A stretch of DNA of 64,000 nucleotides from Tumebacillus permanentifrigoris (GCF_003148565.1 NZ_QGGL01000006.1:186001-250000); one strand, 5' to 3'; numbered from the stretch's first letter, positions 1 through 9,318 are shown. Numbers and translations are program-made. The notes: generated by a model not told the origin, from the letters alone.

Positions 1-2
1 TC

Positions 3-566
3 ATCGTCGGGTTTCACCTGAAGATGGACGACACGGGGGATGGAGACATTTTGGCGATTGCACACTTTGACAGCGAGTCAGACCCTGGGATGTTTGACGA
101 AATGTATGAAGCTGTGAAGGCGAGAGCAGGCGATGTGATCGACTCGGAGCCTGTGACCAAGATCTACGTGGCTGGAGGCGCCGGCAAGAAAAGTGAACAG
201 GCACAGAGCGGACTCGCAGGATACCAACTGTTTACCGCGATAGCTGCGCTGGCCGATGCAGTTGCTTCCCAAATCAACAATGTCCAAGTCATCAAAAGGC
301 GTTCCTTAGATGGCAAAGAAATCGGTGCCAGAATCGATGCATCGGGTGGTATGAAACGATTCAACAATTCAGCAATCGATCATACGAAACCTGAAGACTT
401 GCAGGACCTCAATGCTCTGCATGCAGCAAAGTTCCTGTTAGACAACGGCAAGATGTTAAAGAATTCGGATGAGCAAGACGTCTCCTCTGGGGTTAACAAT
501 AAAAAAGCCATCGAAGACTCCGTAGCCATTGTGGATGCGCAACATGCACAACAAGAAGAGGAATAG
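3..566 (+). CDS. Unrecognised protein, C-terminal part
   Basis: The frame is open to the left edge of the window and ends at TAG 564-566, so the true start is probably outside. An ATG at 24 would give 180 residues but has no convincing Shine-Dalgarno sequence. The visible part is soluble, with no membrane segment; it has an Ala/Gly-rich middle (IYVAGGAGKK, then an Ala-rich helix) and an acidic Gln/Glu-rich C-terminus. I do not recognise the family. The next gene follows after 87 bases with its own ribosome binding site, and no clear terminator lies between them. Confidence 0.6.
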   Translation: MVGFHLKMDDTGDGDILAIAHFDSESDPGMFDEMYEAVKARAGDVIDSEPVTKIYVAGGAGKKSEQAQSGLAGYQLFTAIAALADAVASQINNVQVIKRRSLDGKEIGARIDASGGMKRFNNSAIDHTKPEDLQDLNALHAAKFLLDNGKMLKNSDEQDVSSGVNNKKAIEDSVAIVDAQHAQQEEE

Positions 567-653
567 TTGAACAAGCGGCAACTCTCTCTCGTTTGTTTCA
601 ATCAACCTGTTTCGCTATACTAAGGAGTGTCGATACATAGAGGAGGTTTCCCC

Positions 654-1850
654 ATGCTGGACTTTCAATTGCATATGCCGACCCGGATCGTTTTCGGGCG
701 TGGAGAAGTAGAAAAAGTCGGAGCAGAGGCGGCTCGCATCGCGGGCAAGGTCCTGCTGGTAACTGGACGGACAGCAACCCGCAAAACGGGCGTCCTGCAA
801 CGCGTGTTGGATTCGCTGGCAATGGCGGGTGTGGAAGTTGTTGTATTTGACCGCATCGAACCGAACCCGCGCACACACACCGTGGACGAGGGCGGTCGCA
901 TCGCCCGCGAGGAAAACTGCGGGCTGGTCATCGGCCTCGGCGGCGGTTCGGCGATGGACGCGGCGAAGGCGATCGCGGCAGTCGCCATCTCGGGCATCCC
1001 AAGCCATGAATACATCTCTGGCAACCAAACGGGTCGCTGGATGGAGCTCTTGCCTGTCAACGAAGCGCTGCCGATCATGACCGTCCCGACGCTCGCTGCC
1101 ACCGGTTCGGAAGCGAACAGCGGCGGTGTGCTCACACACGAACCAACCAAGGAAAAAGGCGGCGTCGGCGGCCCGGCCCTCTACCCGAGAGTCGCGATCA
1201 TCGACCCGGAATTGACCTTCACCGTCGCCCCGGACTATACGGCAGACGGCGCGGTCGATATGTTTACACACTTGTACGAGTCCTACCTGACCGGCGCCGA
1301 GGACGCACATGTCCAAGACCACATCTCCGAAGGTCTGATGCGCGCGGCTGTCGAGTGGGGTCCGGTCGCCTACAAGGAACCGGAGAACTACGAAGCCCGC
1401 GCTGCACTCATGTGGGCATCGACCGTCGCGCTGATCGGCATCCCGAACGGAGGCCGTGGTGGTGCATTCCCTGTGCATGCGATGGAGCACACCCTGTCGG
1501 CGTGGTTTGACATCTCGCACGGACGCGGTCTCGCGATCCTCGCACCGGCGTACTTCCGCATCGTTGCCGCCGATCGTCCGCATCGCATCGCCCGTCTGGG
1601 CCGCCATGTGTTTGGCGTACAGGAAGCGGATGACCGCGTAGCTGCGGAGAAAACGATCAAAGCGATGATCGACTGGTTCAAGTCGATGGACGTCTACCTC
1701 AAACTGTCCGGCGTCGGCATCGACCGCGAATCGCTTGCCCCGATGGCGGCAGATGCTGTTCGCGTCGGCGGTCGTGGCGCTGGTTTCATCGCGGCAACGC
1801 GCAATCTGGAAGTTCAAGATGTGCTGAAGATCTACGAAGAGAGTTTCTAA
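654..1850 (+). CDS. Iron-containing alcohol dehydrogenase
   Basis: A 398-residue member of the group III (iron-dependent) alcohol dehydrogenases, which reduce aldehydes or oxidise alcohols with NAD(P)H. The NAD-binding glycine motif GLGGGSAMDAAKA is near residue 95. The metal-binding half carries the family motif HAMEHTLSAWFDISHGRG, which supplies His ligands. Length is normal for the YugJ/butanol dehydrogenase-like group. The ATG at 654 is chosen because AGGAGG lies at 641-646, 7 bases before it; an in-frame GTG at 627 lies upstream of that SD and is less likely. A strong terminator follows, so this is probably a single-gene unit. The substrate cannot be told. Confidence 0.93.
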   Translation: MLDFQLHMPTRIVFGRGEVEKVGAEAARIAGKVLLVTGRTATRKTGVLQRVLDSLAMAGVEVVVFDRIEPNPRTHTVDEGGRIAREENCGLVIGLGGGSAMDAAKAIAAVAISGIPSHEYISGNQTGRWMELLPVNEALPIMTVPTLAATGSEANSGGVLTHEPTKEKGGVGGPALYPRVAIIDPELTFTVAPDYTADGAVDMFTHLYESYLTGAEDAHVQDHISEGLMRAAVEWGPVAYKEPENYEARAALMWASTVALIGIPNGGRGGAFPVHAMEHTLSAWFDISHGRGLAILAPAYFRIVAADRPHRIARLGRHVFGVQEADDRVAAEKTIKAMIDWFKSMDVYLKLSGVGIDRESLAPMAADAVRVGGRGAGFIAATRNLEVQDVLKIYEESF

Positions 1851-1869
1851 GCGACATCCCGACCTGCCA

Positions 1870-1902
1870 AAAAACCTCACGCATCCCTGCGTGAGGTTTT
1901 TG
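1870..1902 (+). terminator. Rho-independent terminator
   Basis: The stem AACCTCACGCA/TGCGTGAGGTT with a short CCC-type loop is followed by a T run, directly after the alcohol dehydrogenase. A TATAAT box at 1910-1915 just beyond it probably serves the next gene, although its -35 is not clear. Confidence 0.9.
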
Positions 1903-1941
1903 AATATGTTATAATAATCAGAAAAGAGGGGGAGTTCACGC

Positions 1942-2232
1942 ATGGAAAACCTGTCCTTCCTTGAAAAATACAAACAAGATCACACCCACCGCATGAACAA
2001 AATCACGCACGCCTTTGGAATTCCGATGATCGTCGTGTCGTTGCCGCTCGTGTTCTGGGATTGGAAGTGGGCGCTGGCCCTGTTCGTGGTGGGCTGGATT
2101 CTCCAGTTCATCGGTCACGCGTTTGAAGGCAATGCGCCATCCTTTTTCCGCAACCCAGTCTACCTGCTCGTCGGCCCGATGTGGATCGTCAAGCGTGTCG
2201 TCGGGTTCGCCACAGGCAAACCTTTGAAGTAG
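1942..2232 (+). CDS. DUF962 / Mpo1-like small membrane protein
   Basis: A 96-residue protein with two or three hydrophobic segments. It shows the DUF962 (YGL010w/Mpo1-like) pattern: an early H-x3-N-x3-H block (HRMNKITHAFGIP), then GWILQFIGHAFEGNAPS. Yeast Mpo1 is an iron-dependent dioxygenase of 2-hydroxy fatty acids, and the conserved His residues here match the metal-site idea. Activity in bacteria is an inference. The SD AGAGGGGGAG lies just before the ATG. The gene is monocistronic between two terminators, with a TATAAT -10 box at 1910. Confidence 0.85.
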   Translation: MENLSFLEKYKQDHTHRMNKITHAFGIPMIVVSLPLVFWDWKWALALFVVGWILQFIGHAFEGNAPSFFRNPVYLLVGPMWIVKRVVGFATGKPLK

Positions 2233-2239
2233 CAAGCAA

Positions 2240-2281
2240 AAAGAGACTCCGACACGCCTGTGGCGTGCGGAGTCTTTTTTT
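2240..2281. terminator. Bidirectional terminator between convergent genes
   Basis: A long GC-rich hairpin (GACTCCGACACGCC ... GGCGTGCGGAGTC) has a T run on the + side and AAAAAG on the other. It can stop both the DUF962 gene and the minus-strand AlaX gene that ends at 2292. Confidence 0.85.
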
Positions 2282-2291
2282 CTAGTAAGCT

Positions 2292-3527
2292 CTAGATACC
2301 CGAGATCTGCACCAGTTCGATCTCCAGTTTCTGCAAGGCGTCGTCCAACACCTCATGGGCGGACAGTTCGGTGACGCCACCGCCTTGGGCGAGGGTCGGG
2401 GAACCGCCGCCCTTGCCGTTGATCAGCGGGAGCACCGACTTGAGCACGTTGCTCATGTCGAGTCCGACCGCTGTGCCACGGGAGAAGACCAGTTGCAACT
2501 TCGCACCGGCGGAGACGAGCAGGACCACTACAGACGGTTCGAGTTCTGCCATGCGTTGCGCGAGGCGTTGCAGCTCTTGCATCGGGCGCTCCTCAAAGGT
2601 GCGGGCGACGAGCAGGATGCCGCGCTTGGAGAGGGCGGCATCGAGCCACGTCTCCGCTTCGGCAAACAGGAACTGTTGCTTCATGTCTTGCAATGAGCGC
2701 TCCAGTTCCTTGCGCTCCGTGAGCAGGCGTTCGATCTTGTCGGGCAGTTCTCCTTCACCGCTGGTCAGGTGGCGGGAGAGTTGGCGGAGGATCTGTTGCT
2801 TTTCGGTCATCGCCTTCAACGTGCGCCATCCACAGACGAATTGGATGCGGACATTGCCTTTGTAGCGCTCGTAGCCGAGCAGTTTGATCGGGCCGACTTC
2901 CCCGGTGCGCGCCGGATGGGTGCCACCGCACGGACTGTAATCGAAGTCGCGGATGGTGACGATGCGGATGTTCTCCGTCACGCTCGGAGCCTTGCGCAAC
3001 GGCAGCGCTGCCAATTCCTCTGGGGCGACAAAGCGTGCATCGATCGGACGGTTTTCGAAAACAATCCGATTCGCAAGCGCCTCGACAGCTTCGATGATCA
3101 CGGGCGAGAGGTCGGGCAGAGCGATGTCCACCGTCACAACTTCACGACCGAGATGAAAGCCGACGGTCGCCCCGTTGTACAATTCCTCAAAAGCGGCGGA
3201 GAGGATGTGCTGACCGGTATGCTGCTGCATATGGTCGAAGCGGCGCTCCCACTCGATCTCGCCCTCAACCGTCGTGCCGACCGGCAGAGTTTCGAGATCG
3301 ACACCTCGTGCCAGACGGTGCCGAACCTGACCCGCTACCTCCTCCACGTCCACGACGTGCAGGCCGTTCAGCGTACCTTGGTCTGACGGTTGCCCGCCGC
3401 CAGTCGGATAGTAGGCGGTGCGATCCAGTACGACATAAGGCATACCGTTCGCATCAACGCCCGACTCGGTCACCGTTGCCGTGAATCTGCGCAGGTACGG
3501 GTCGTCGTAATACAGTTTGCCAGTCAT
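2292..3527 (-). CDS. Alanyl-tRNA editing protein, AlaX long form with DHHA1 domain
   Basis: A 411-residue free-standing homologue of the AlaRS editing domain. It hydrolyses Ser- or Gly-mischarged tRNA-Ala. The N-terminal barrel shows YYPTGGGQPSDQG, the zinc-binding helix HMQQHTGQHILSAAF supplies two His, and CGGTH supplies the remaining ligands. A coiled-coil linker leads to a C-terminal DHHA1 domain ending GKGGGSPTLAQGGG. This is the normal size for AlaX-L. The ATG at 3527 has GGGAGG about 10 bases upstream on the minus strand. It lies 28 bases downstream of the aminotransferase, so the two form a minus-strand operon. Confidence 0.94.
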   Translation of the reverse strand: MTGKLYYDDPYLRRFTATVTESGVDANGMPYVVLDRTAYYPTGGGQPSDQGTLNGLHVVDVEEVAGQVRHRLARGVDLETLPVGTTVEGEIEWERRFDHMQQHTGQHILSAAFEELYNGATVGFHLGREVVTVDIALPDLSPVIIEAVEALANRIVFENRPIDARFVAPEELAALPLRKAPSVTENIRIVTIRDFDYSPCGGTHPARTGEVGPIKLLGYERYKGNVRIQFVCGWRTLKAMTEKQQILRQLSRHLTSGEGELPDKIERLLTERKELERSLQDMKQQFLFAEAETWLDAALSKRGILLVARTFEERPMQELQRLAQRMAELEPSVVVLLVSAGAKLQLVFSRGTAVGLDMSNVLKSVLPLINGKGGGSPTLAQGGGVTELSAHEVLDDALQKLEIELVQISGI

Positions 3528-3555
3528 AGGTAAGGGTCCTCCCTTGAGTCCTGGT

Positions 3556-4743
3556 CTACTTGTTCATCACAGGGGTCAAAATTCCGCAGGCTGCGATGCG
3601 CCGCACCACTTCTTGCAACCGTTCGACCGGTTGTACGAGCGCGATGCGCACATACCCCTCGCCTTGTTCGCCAAACGCTTGGCCTGGAATCATCACGACA
3701 CCGGCCGACTCGACGAGGCGCAGGCAGAACTCCATCGACGAAATGTCGCTGTACGGCAGTTTCGCCCACACGAACATCGTCGCTTTGGGCTTGTCGACCA
3801 CCCAACCGAGTTCCGCTAGACCGTCCACCAGCGCGTCACGGCGCTCTTGGTACACGCTGGACATCTCGCGCGTGTAGGACTGATCGCCAGACAAGGCCAC
3901 CGTCGCCGCCGTCTGCACAGCACCGAACACACCGTAGTCGATGTTCGACTTCAGGGTGGCCAACGCTTTTACCACATCCGCATTCCCTGCGAGGAAACCG
4001 ATGCGGCACCCGGCCATCGAGAAACTTTTGGACAGCGAGTGGAACTCCACCGCCACGTCCTTCGCCCCTGGAATCTCCAGAATCGACATCGGGCGGTAGT
4101 CGTCGAACGCCAACTCCGAGTACGCGAGGTCGTGAACCAGCACGATCTCGTGCTTTTTGCAGAACTCGATCGCTTCACGATATACGCTTTCATCGGCCAC
4201 CGCCGGAATCGGGTTGCCCGGATAGGAGATCAGCATCATCTTCGCCCGCTTCGCCACCTCTGCTGGAATCGCAGCGAAGTCGGGGAGGAAGTTGTTTTTC
4301 GCCAACAACGGGAGCGGTGCGATCTCGACGGATGCGAGGTGAAGCCCTGCCGCGTACACCGGATAGGACGGATCGGGAATCAACGCCAGATCGCCCGGAT
4401 TCATCAGGGCTGCCGGGAGATGCGAGAGTCCGTCCTGTGAACCCATCAGCGTCAACACTTCGGTCGCCGGATCGAGTTCCACGCCGTTAAACCGCTTTTT
4501 GAACCATTCAGAAAACGCGGTGCGCAAGGTCGGGAATCCTTGTTGATGCGCGTACCCATAGGTGTTGGGCTGGAGAACGGCATCTGCCAACGCTTGGCGC
4601 ACATGGTCGGGCGGAGGCAGGTCGGGTGAGCCGATGCCGAGATCGATCACATCGATGCCTTGCCCCATCAGTCGGTGCTTGTGATTCGCCATTTCTGTGA
4701 AGATCGAAGACGTGAGGAATTTGAGTTTATCTGCGTAGTTCAT
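3556..4743 (-). CDS. Class I/II aminotransferase (LL-diaminopimelate-aminotransferase-like)
   Basis: A 395-residue PLP-dependent fold-type I aminotransferase. Visible marks are the N-terminal DLGIGSPDLPPP motif, PGNP in the cofactor site, and the Schiff-base lysine in SLSKSFSMAGCRIGF. This fits the subgroup containing DapL-like and YugH/PatA-like enzymes; the exact amino donor and keto acid cannot be assigned. It is the first gene of the minus-strand operon with AlaX. The SD GGAGG is somewhat far (13 bases) from the ATG. Confidence 0.9.
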   Translation of the reverse strand: MNYADKLKFLTSSIFTEMANHKHRLMGQGIDVIDLGIGSPDLPPPDHVRQALADAVLQPNTYGYAHQQGFPTLRTAFSEWFKKRFNGVELDPATEVLTLMGSQDGLSHLPAALMNPGDLALIPDPSYPVYAAGLHLASVEIAPLPLLAKNNFLPDFAAIPAEVAKRAKMMLISYPGNPIPAVADESVYREAIEFCKKHEIVLVHDLAYSELAFDDYRPMSILEIPGAKDVAVEFHSLSKSFSMAGCRIGFLAGNADVVKALATLKSNIDYGVFGAVQTAATVALSGDQSYTREMSSVYQERRDALVDGLAELGWVVDKPKATMFVWAKLPYSDISSMEFCLRLVESAGVVMIPGQAFGEQGEGYVRIALVQPVERLQEVVRRIAACGILTPVMNK

Positions 4744-4879
4744 AGTTGTCAGTAGGCCTCCTGCTCGTAGATCTTGAGTTCGATTCGGGCCGCGTTTATG
4801 GTACGATGAGGAGCAGTGAACCGATACAACGCAGCGGAGTTAACTCCTCCAGTTTATCATAGAAAGGAAACGATAAGAA

Positions 4880-5656
4880 ATGAATGATGTCGTTCGATAT
4901 GAAGCTTTTCCGATGGAAGGACTCGCGATCCTGCGCATCGACCGCCCAGATGCAAGCAACGCCGTGAGCACAGCGGTCATGGAAGGACTCGCCCAAGGCT
5001 TGCAACGCGTGCGGGACGATCAATCAATTCGAGCTTTGATCTTGACCGGGACAGGCTCCCGCGTCTTTATCTCCGGCGGCGATCTGAAGGAATTCCATTC
5101 CGACCTGCAATCTGAGCCACAAGTCTATGAAAAAATGTCGCAGATGCGCCATGTGCTTCACCAGATCGCGACTTTCCCGAAGCCGGTCATCGCAGCGGTC
5201 AATGGGGCCGCACGCGGGGGTGGTGGGGAAGTGGCGGCGGCCTGTCACTTCCGAATCGGTTCGGAGACCTCGACGATCGGCTTCATCCAAGTCAAACTCG
5301 GCATCGCACCTGGTTGGGGCGGCGGCGTGTTGCTGCAGCAGGTGGTCGGACGTCAGCAAGCCTTGCGGATGATGCTCACAGGCGAAGTGATCAACGCTGA
5401 ACGAGCGCGCGAGATCGGCTTTTTTGACGAGGTCGTTCCTGCGGGAGATGTGCTGGAAGCGGCAAAAGTGTTCGCAGGCCAGATCGCCGCGAACTCCGCG
5501 CAGGCGGTGCAAGGGGTGCTGGAGTTGATGCGAGCGTCGGAAACTCTGCCACTCGCGGATGCGATGGAGCGGGAAACGTCGCTGTGCGCGAAGTTGTGGA
5601 TGACCCCGGAGCATGATGCGGCGGTGGCCGCTTTTCTGAATCGGAAAAAGGGGTGA
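4880..5656 (+). CDS. Enoyl-CoA hydratase/isomerase family protein (crotonase fold)
   Basis: A 258-residue crotonase-superfamily protein. The oxyanion-hole block NGAARGGGGEVAAACHFRI keeps the first catalytic Glu position of hydratases. In the second block (IGFIQVKLGIAPGWGGG) the usual second Glu appears to be Gln, so this may be an isomerase, hydrolase or altered hydratase. The SD GAAAGGAAA lies before the ATG. It is separated by only 4 bases from nurA downstream and is probably cotranscribed with nurA-herA, although a functional link is not obvious. Confidence 0.9.
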   Translation: MNDVVRYEAFPMEGLAILRIDRPDASNAVSTAVMEGLAQGLQRVRDDQSIRALILTGTGSRVFISGGDLKEFHSDLQSEPQVYEKMSQMRHVLHQIATFPKPVIAAVNGAARGGGGEVAAACHFRIGSETSTIGFIQVKLGIAPGWGGGVLLQQVVGRQQALRMMLTGEVINAERAREIGFFDEVVPAGDVLEAAKVFAGQIAANSAQAVQGVLELMRASETLPLADAMERETSLCAKLWMTPEHDAAVAAFLNRKKG

Positions 5657-5660
5657 GCGG

Positions 5661-6731
5661 ATGAGCTCAGGGATTTTCACGCTGGCGGAGCAGTTGCAGG
5701 GATTGAACGCCACCTTGCACGACCAGCGCCGCGCACGCGTCTCAAACAACAGCCTGCGTGCCGCGCTGGAGACCTCCGTCGGTGAATTCTGCCAAGCCCG
5801 CCGTCTGCGCGAGGTGGAAACGCAAGCGCTGTTCGGCGGGCGTTCGCTCGTCGGCGTGGACGGTTCGGTCGGTCAAGTCGGTGGCAACTATCCGTATACG
5901 TTGCACCTGTTCAAATCGCTCGCCAAATCAACCCTGCCTGATCGCGAGGGGCAGACAGCGGTGGAAAAAGTGGAGCTGTTGTCTCCACTTTTGCCCGAGC
6001 ACTACCGCGAGATTCAAGCATTTCTGGAAGCGCGCAAACAGGAGATCCAGCAAGGGATTCAATCGGGTGGCGCGATCGACGAACCGGCCCGCCTCAACGA
6101 TCTCGCCGAACAGCAAGCCTACTTCATGCTCGCTGACCAACGGATGGTTGAACTGGAATTGCGTGCGGCTATCGAAGCGATCCAACGCTTCCGCCCGTAT
6201 CTCGTGTTGATGGACGGCGGGTTCTCACGCTTGAAAGGCAAGGGTGGCGAGCTGTGGGAGGAATTCGAAGACCTCGCGCTGGCGATGAACACGGTGGTCG
6301 TCGGTGTGATCGAGGAAGTCGGCTCCTACCGCTTGCAGTCGCGATTGGGCAACGACGTGCTGCAAGGGTTTGCCCGTGGTCACGACCGCGAGATTCTGTT
6401 TGGCACGCTCAACCAAGGCGAGTGGCTGAAGACCAGTCTCGAACGCCCGATCAAAAACGAGTTTTACACCGTGTTCACACGACTCTCCGATCTGCCACAA
6501 GCGGGCGCCTGTGACTTCCTGCGCCAACAAGCGGACGCAGTTGACGATGTGATCAATTTCATCTATACCATCACCCCGGACAAGTCACGCGGGATTCCGC
6601 TCTGGCTCGACCTCGTCGACGCCGAAGTGCGCCTGACGAAAAAGCAGATCGACTTGATCGTGAAGACCAACGTGGACGTGGAGAACATCGAGTCGTTCCT
6701 GCGCGCCCAACGGGACAGGAGGGACTTCTAA
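5661..6731 (+). CDS. nurA: NurA-type DNA double-strand break repair nuclease
   Basis: A 356-residue protein with NurA features: the first acidic block SLVGVDGSVGQVGG near residue 60, a second acidic strand VLMDGGFSRLKG near residue 185, and a third conserved stretch VVVGVIEEVGSYRL. NurA is an RNase H-fold 5'-3' nuclease that works with the HerA translocase on broken DNA ends. The next gene, three bases downstream, is a HerA-like ATPase, which supports the call. The pair is best known from archaea and thermophilic bacteria. Confidence 0.88.
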   Translation: MSSGIFTLAEQLQGLNATLHDQRRARVSNNSLRAALETSVGEFCQARRLREVETQALFGGRSLVGVDGSVGQVGGNYPYTLHLFKSLAKSTLPDREGQTAVEKVELLSPLLPEHYREIQAFLEARKQEIQQGIQSGGAIDEPARLNDLAEQQAYFMLADQRMVELELRAAIEAIQRFRPYLVLMDGGFSRLKGKGGELWEEFEDLALAMNTVVVGVIEEVGSYRLQSRLGNDVLQGFARGHDREILFGTLNQGEWLKTSLERPIKNEFYTVFTRLSDLPQAGACDFLRQQADAVDDVINFIYTITPDKSRGIPLWLDLVDAEVRLTKKQIDLIVKTNVDVENIESFLRAQRDRRDF

Positions 6732-6734
6732 GCC

Positions 6735-8597
6735 ATGCAGATCGTCGGACAAACGACCCAGCTCGAAGCGTGGGTGGCTTCGCGTACACGCAAGTTACAC
6801 ATTAACGAAATTCTGATCATCGAAGACCGCGAGCAACGCCAGCCCAAGGCCGAAGTGATTGAGACGATGACGTTCAACCGCTACATCCCGCTCGCCTCTG
6901 AGCAGAGCAACCTCGTGGATACTTCCGTGATGGAAGGTTTGCGCGCGGTGGGCTTCGACATCGAGGATGAGGAGGTCCACCTCGGCAAACTGCGCCTATT
7001 AGAAGAACTTCAGACCCCGATACAAGTCGGAGCTGCGGTGCGCGTGCCGAAATTTGCAGAGGTGGAGGACCTGCTGATCAAACGCAAGCCGCACGAAGGG
7101 TTGACGCTCGGCGTGATCCAAGGTTCTGCCGAGATCGCCAAGGACATGCCAGAGTCTCTGCACAACGTCGCCTTGCTTTTCGACAAGGAATCTGGCGTTC
7201 GCGAGCAGGGCGGTGTGCCGTTTGTGTTCGACTACCGCTCGATGGACCAGTATCCGCACATCGGAATCTTTGGCGGATCGGGTTCCGGGAAATCGTTCGG
7301 CCTGCGGGTATTATTAGAAGAGATCATGATGAAGCAAGTGCCGGCGGTCGTATTTGACCCGCACTTTGAGCTGACTTTTGACCAAGAGTTCCCCGATCTG
7401 CCCGACCACTTCCGTCAGAGTTTTAAAAAGCGTTTCGTGACCCTCGACGCTGGCGAAGACATCGGGATCGAGTTTTCCGAATTGATTGCGGACGACATCG
7501 TCTCGCTGCTGCGGGCCTCGTCAGGGAGCATCACCGACGCGATGGAGACGGCGATCAAAGTCCTGCACAAAAAGGCGGACAGCTTCCTGTCCTACTCCAC
7601 GCGCATGGCGAACCTCGCAGAAGCGCTAGACAATGAAAAGGAAATCCGCGAGCAATCCCGCGACGAGTATCTCCACCCCAACGACAAGGAACGGGTCAAA
7701 CTCCTCAATGACTTGCTGGTCAAGTACAAGGACAAAGTCGGCGGTTTCTCCGGCACCTTGCGCTCCGTCCTGCGCCGTCTGACGCGCTTGGAGATGGAGG
7801 GAGTCTTCACCAGTGCGGGCACCAAACTCGTCGAGGAAGCTTTTGCGAAAAGGCAACTGGTCGTCATCCGGGGCTCGATGTACTTCTTGAACGTGTTCGC
7901 GTTCTACGTCGTGCGCAAACTCTATCGCAAGCGCCGCGACTACCGCGACTCGATCCAAAAAGGCCGCCCGGTTGAAGAAAAGTTCCCGCCGTTCGTGATC
8001 ATCACCGATGAAGCGCACAACTTCGCGCCCAAAGGCGATGTCCCGGCACCGGCCAAGGGCGTTTTGAAGGAGATCGCGCAGGAAGGGCGGAAGTACGGGG
8101 TCTTCCTCGTGTTTGCGACCCAGCGCCCCGCGCTTTTGGACGACACGATCACGGCGCAGCTCTCGACCAAGATGGTGTTCCGCACCGTGCGTTCTGTCGA
8201 CATCTCCGTTATTAAGGAAGAGACCGACATCACGGCGGAGGAAGCCAACCGCCTCCCGTACCTGTCGTCCGGGACGGCGTTCATCTCGTCTGCGATCACA
8301 GGTCGTACCACCGCCGTGCGCATCCGCGTCTCGAAAACAACCTCGCCACACTTCAAAAATCCATTTGAAGAGTTGGAGGAAGGGTTCGCGGAACAGGATG
8401 AAAAAGTCTGGGAAGCCGTCCTGCCCTCGCTCCCGATCGATGCCGCCAACCTCAACGCCTACCTCACCGAAGTCGGGCGCAAAGTCGGCCGCCTGCTCTC
8501 CTTCGACGAGTTGGAGAAGACCTTGGAAGACTTTGTTGACCAAGGCAAACTGATCAAAGTCAGCACGCCATTTGGTTCGCGCTACAGCAAGGCTTAG
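6735..8597 (+). CDS. herA: HerA-like hexameric DNA translocase ATPase (DUF87)
   Basis: A 620-residue HerA/FtsK-superfamily ATPase. There is an N-terminal beta-barrel region (about residues 1-160). Walker A FGGSGSGKSFG has its Lys at residue 186. Walker B FVIITDEAHNFAP is followed by VFATQRPALLD, the typical sensor region. The stretch SKTTSPHFKNPFEE near the C-terminus is typical of HerA tails. It pumps DNA into NurA for end resection. Cotranscribed with nurA and closed by a strong terminator. Confidence 0.92.
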   Translation: MQIVGQTTQLEAWVASRTRKLHINEILIIEDREQRQPKAEVIETMTFNRYIPLASEQSNLVDTSVMEGLRAVGFDIEDEEVHLGKLRLLEELQTPIQVGAAVRVPKFAEVEDLLIKRKPHEGLTLGVIQGSAEIAKDMPESLHNVALLFDKESGVREQGGVPFVFDYRSMDQYPHIGIFGGSGSGKSFGLRVLLEEIMMKQVPAVVFDPHFELTFDQEFPDLPDHFRQSFKKRFVTLDAGEDIGIEFSELIADDIVSLLRASSGSITDAMETAIKVLHKKADSFLSYSTRMANLAEALDNEKEIREQSRDEYLHPNDKERVKLLNDLLVKYKDKVGGFSGTLRSVLRRLTRLEMEGVFTSAGTKLVEEAFAKRQLVVIRGSMYFLNVFAFYVVRKLYRKRRDYRDSIQKGRPVEEKFPPFVIITDEAHNFAPKGDVPAPAKGVLKEIAQEGRKYGVFLVFATQRPALLDDTITAQLSTKMVFRTVRSVDISVIKEETDITAEEANRLPYLSSGTAFISSAITGRTTAVRIRVSKTTSPHFKNPFEELEEGFAEQDEKVWEAVLPSLPIDAANLNAYLTEVGRKVGRLLSFDELEKTLEDFVDQGKLIKVSTPFGSRYSKA

Positions 8598-8616
8598 AAC
8601 TAGGCCTTGGCAGATA

Positions 8617-8656
8617 AAAAAAGCTCTCCGACACACGAGTGTCGGAGAGCTTTTTG
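8617..8656. terminator. Bidirectional terminator
   Basis: The hairpin AAGCTCTCCGACAC/GTGTCGGAGAGCTT has an A run on the left and a T run on the right. It lies between the convergent herA and the small minus-strand gene. Confidence 0.9.
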
Positions 8657-8678
8657 CGTTGGAGATTGGTGGGTAGGT

Positions 8679-9152
8679 CTATCGATAGCTGAACTCGTAC
8701 ATCGTCTCACCTGAATTTGCATCGACCACGAAAACTTTTTCATGGTGTGTCGTGCCGTCTGCTGCTGGGAAATCCATTCCGCTGAAGGAGATCAGGTAGA
8801 CCGGAACTTGCTTCACACCTTGGAGTAGATTGGGGTTCTTGGTCAGGGCATCCGGTTTGATCTGACCCGGTTTCGTGTCGGTGAGCACTTGGTACTCGAC
8901 CTCGATTTTCTTGTACCCTTGGAGATCGCTTTTGATGAACTCCACAGGCCCGCGCATCGGTGTCGCCGCGTCTGTCGTCGGTTGTTCCAGCAAGAGATTC
9001 GGGAGTTTGCTCAGGTCGTGCTGGGTGTTCGCCGGGCCTTTGACGAACTCCACTTCGGAGTAGAACGGCTGGTAGCCATACGATCCATAAATCACGAACA
9101 TCATCAGAATCGCCAGCCCGATGATCCACTTGCTGCGTTTGCTCATCTTCAT
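8679..9152 (-). CDS. Hypothetical membrane-anchored extracytoplasmic protein
   Basis: 157 residues. A positively charged N-terminus (MKMSKRSK) is followed by one transmembrane segment (WIIGLAILMMFVIYGSYGY), then a polar outer domain. The C-terminus KVFVVDANSGETMYEFSYR resembles the last strands of PepSY-like domains, but this is weak. The family is not recognised. The upstream SD is modest (ACGAGGCGA). It is transcribed alone, divergent from the lipase gene. Confidence 0.7.
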   Translation of the reverse strand: MKMSKRSKWIIGLAILMMFVIYGSYGYQPFYSEVEFVKGPANTQHDLSKLPNLLLEQPTTDAATPMRGPVEFIKSDLQGYKKIEVEYQVLTDTKPGQIKPDALTKNPNLLQGVKQVPVYLISFSGMDFPAADGTTHHEKVFVVDANSGETMYEFSYR

Positions 9153-9318
9153 CTATATCGCCTCGTTTTCTAATCCATTGGAGAATTCAGCCCTTCTAAT
9201 TCTAGTAGAATCTGCGCCAAGATGCAATTCCGAAACTTGTCAACCTCTATGCAAATTTAAAATAAAGTTGTAACTTAAAGATAGATAGGTAGATTTTAAA
9301 AATAGGGAGGTCAACGTA

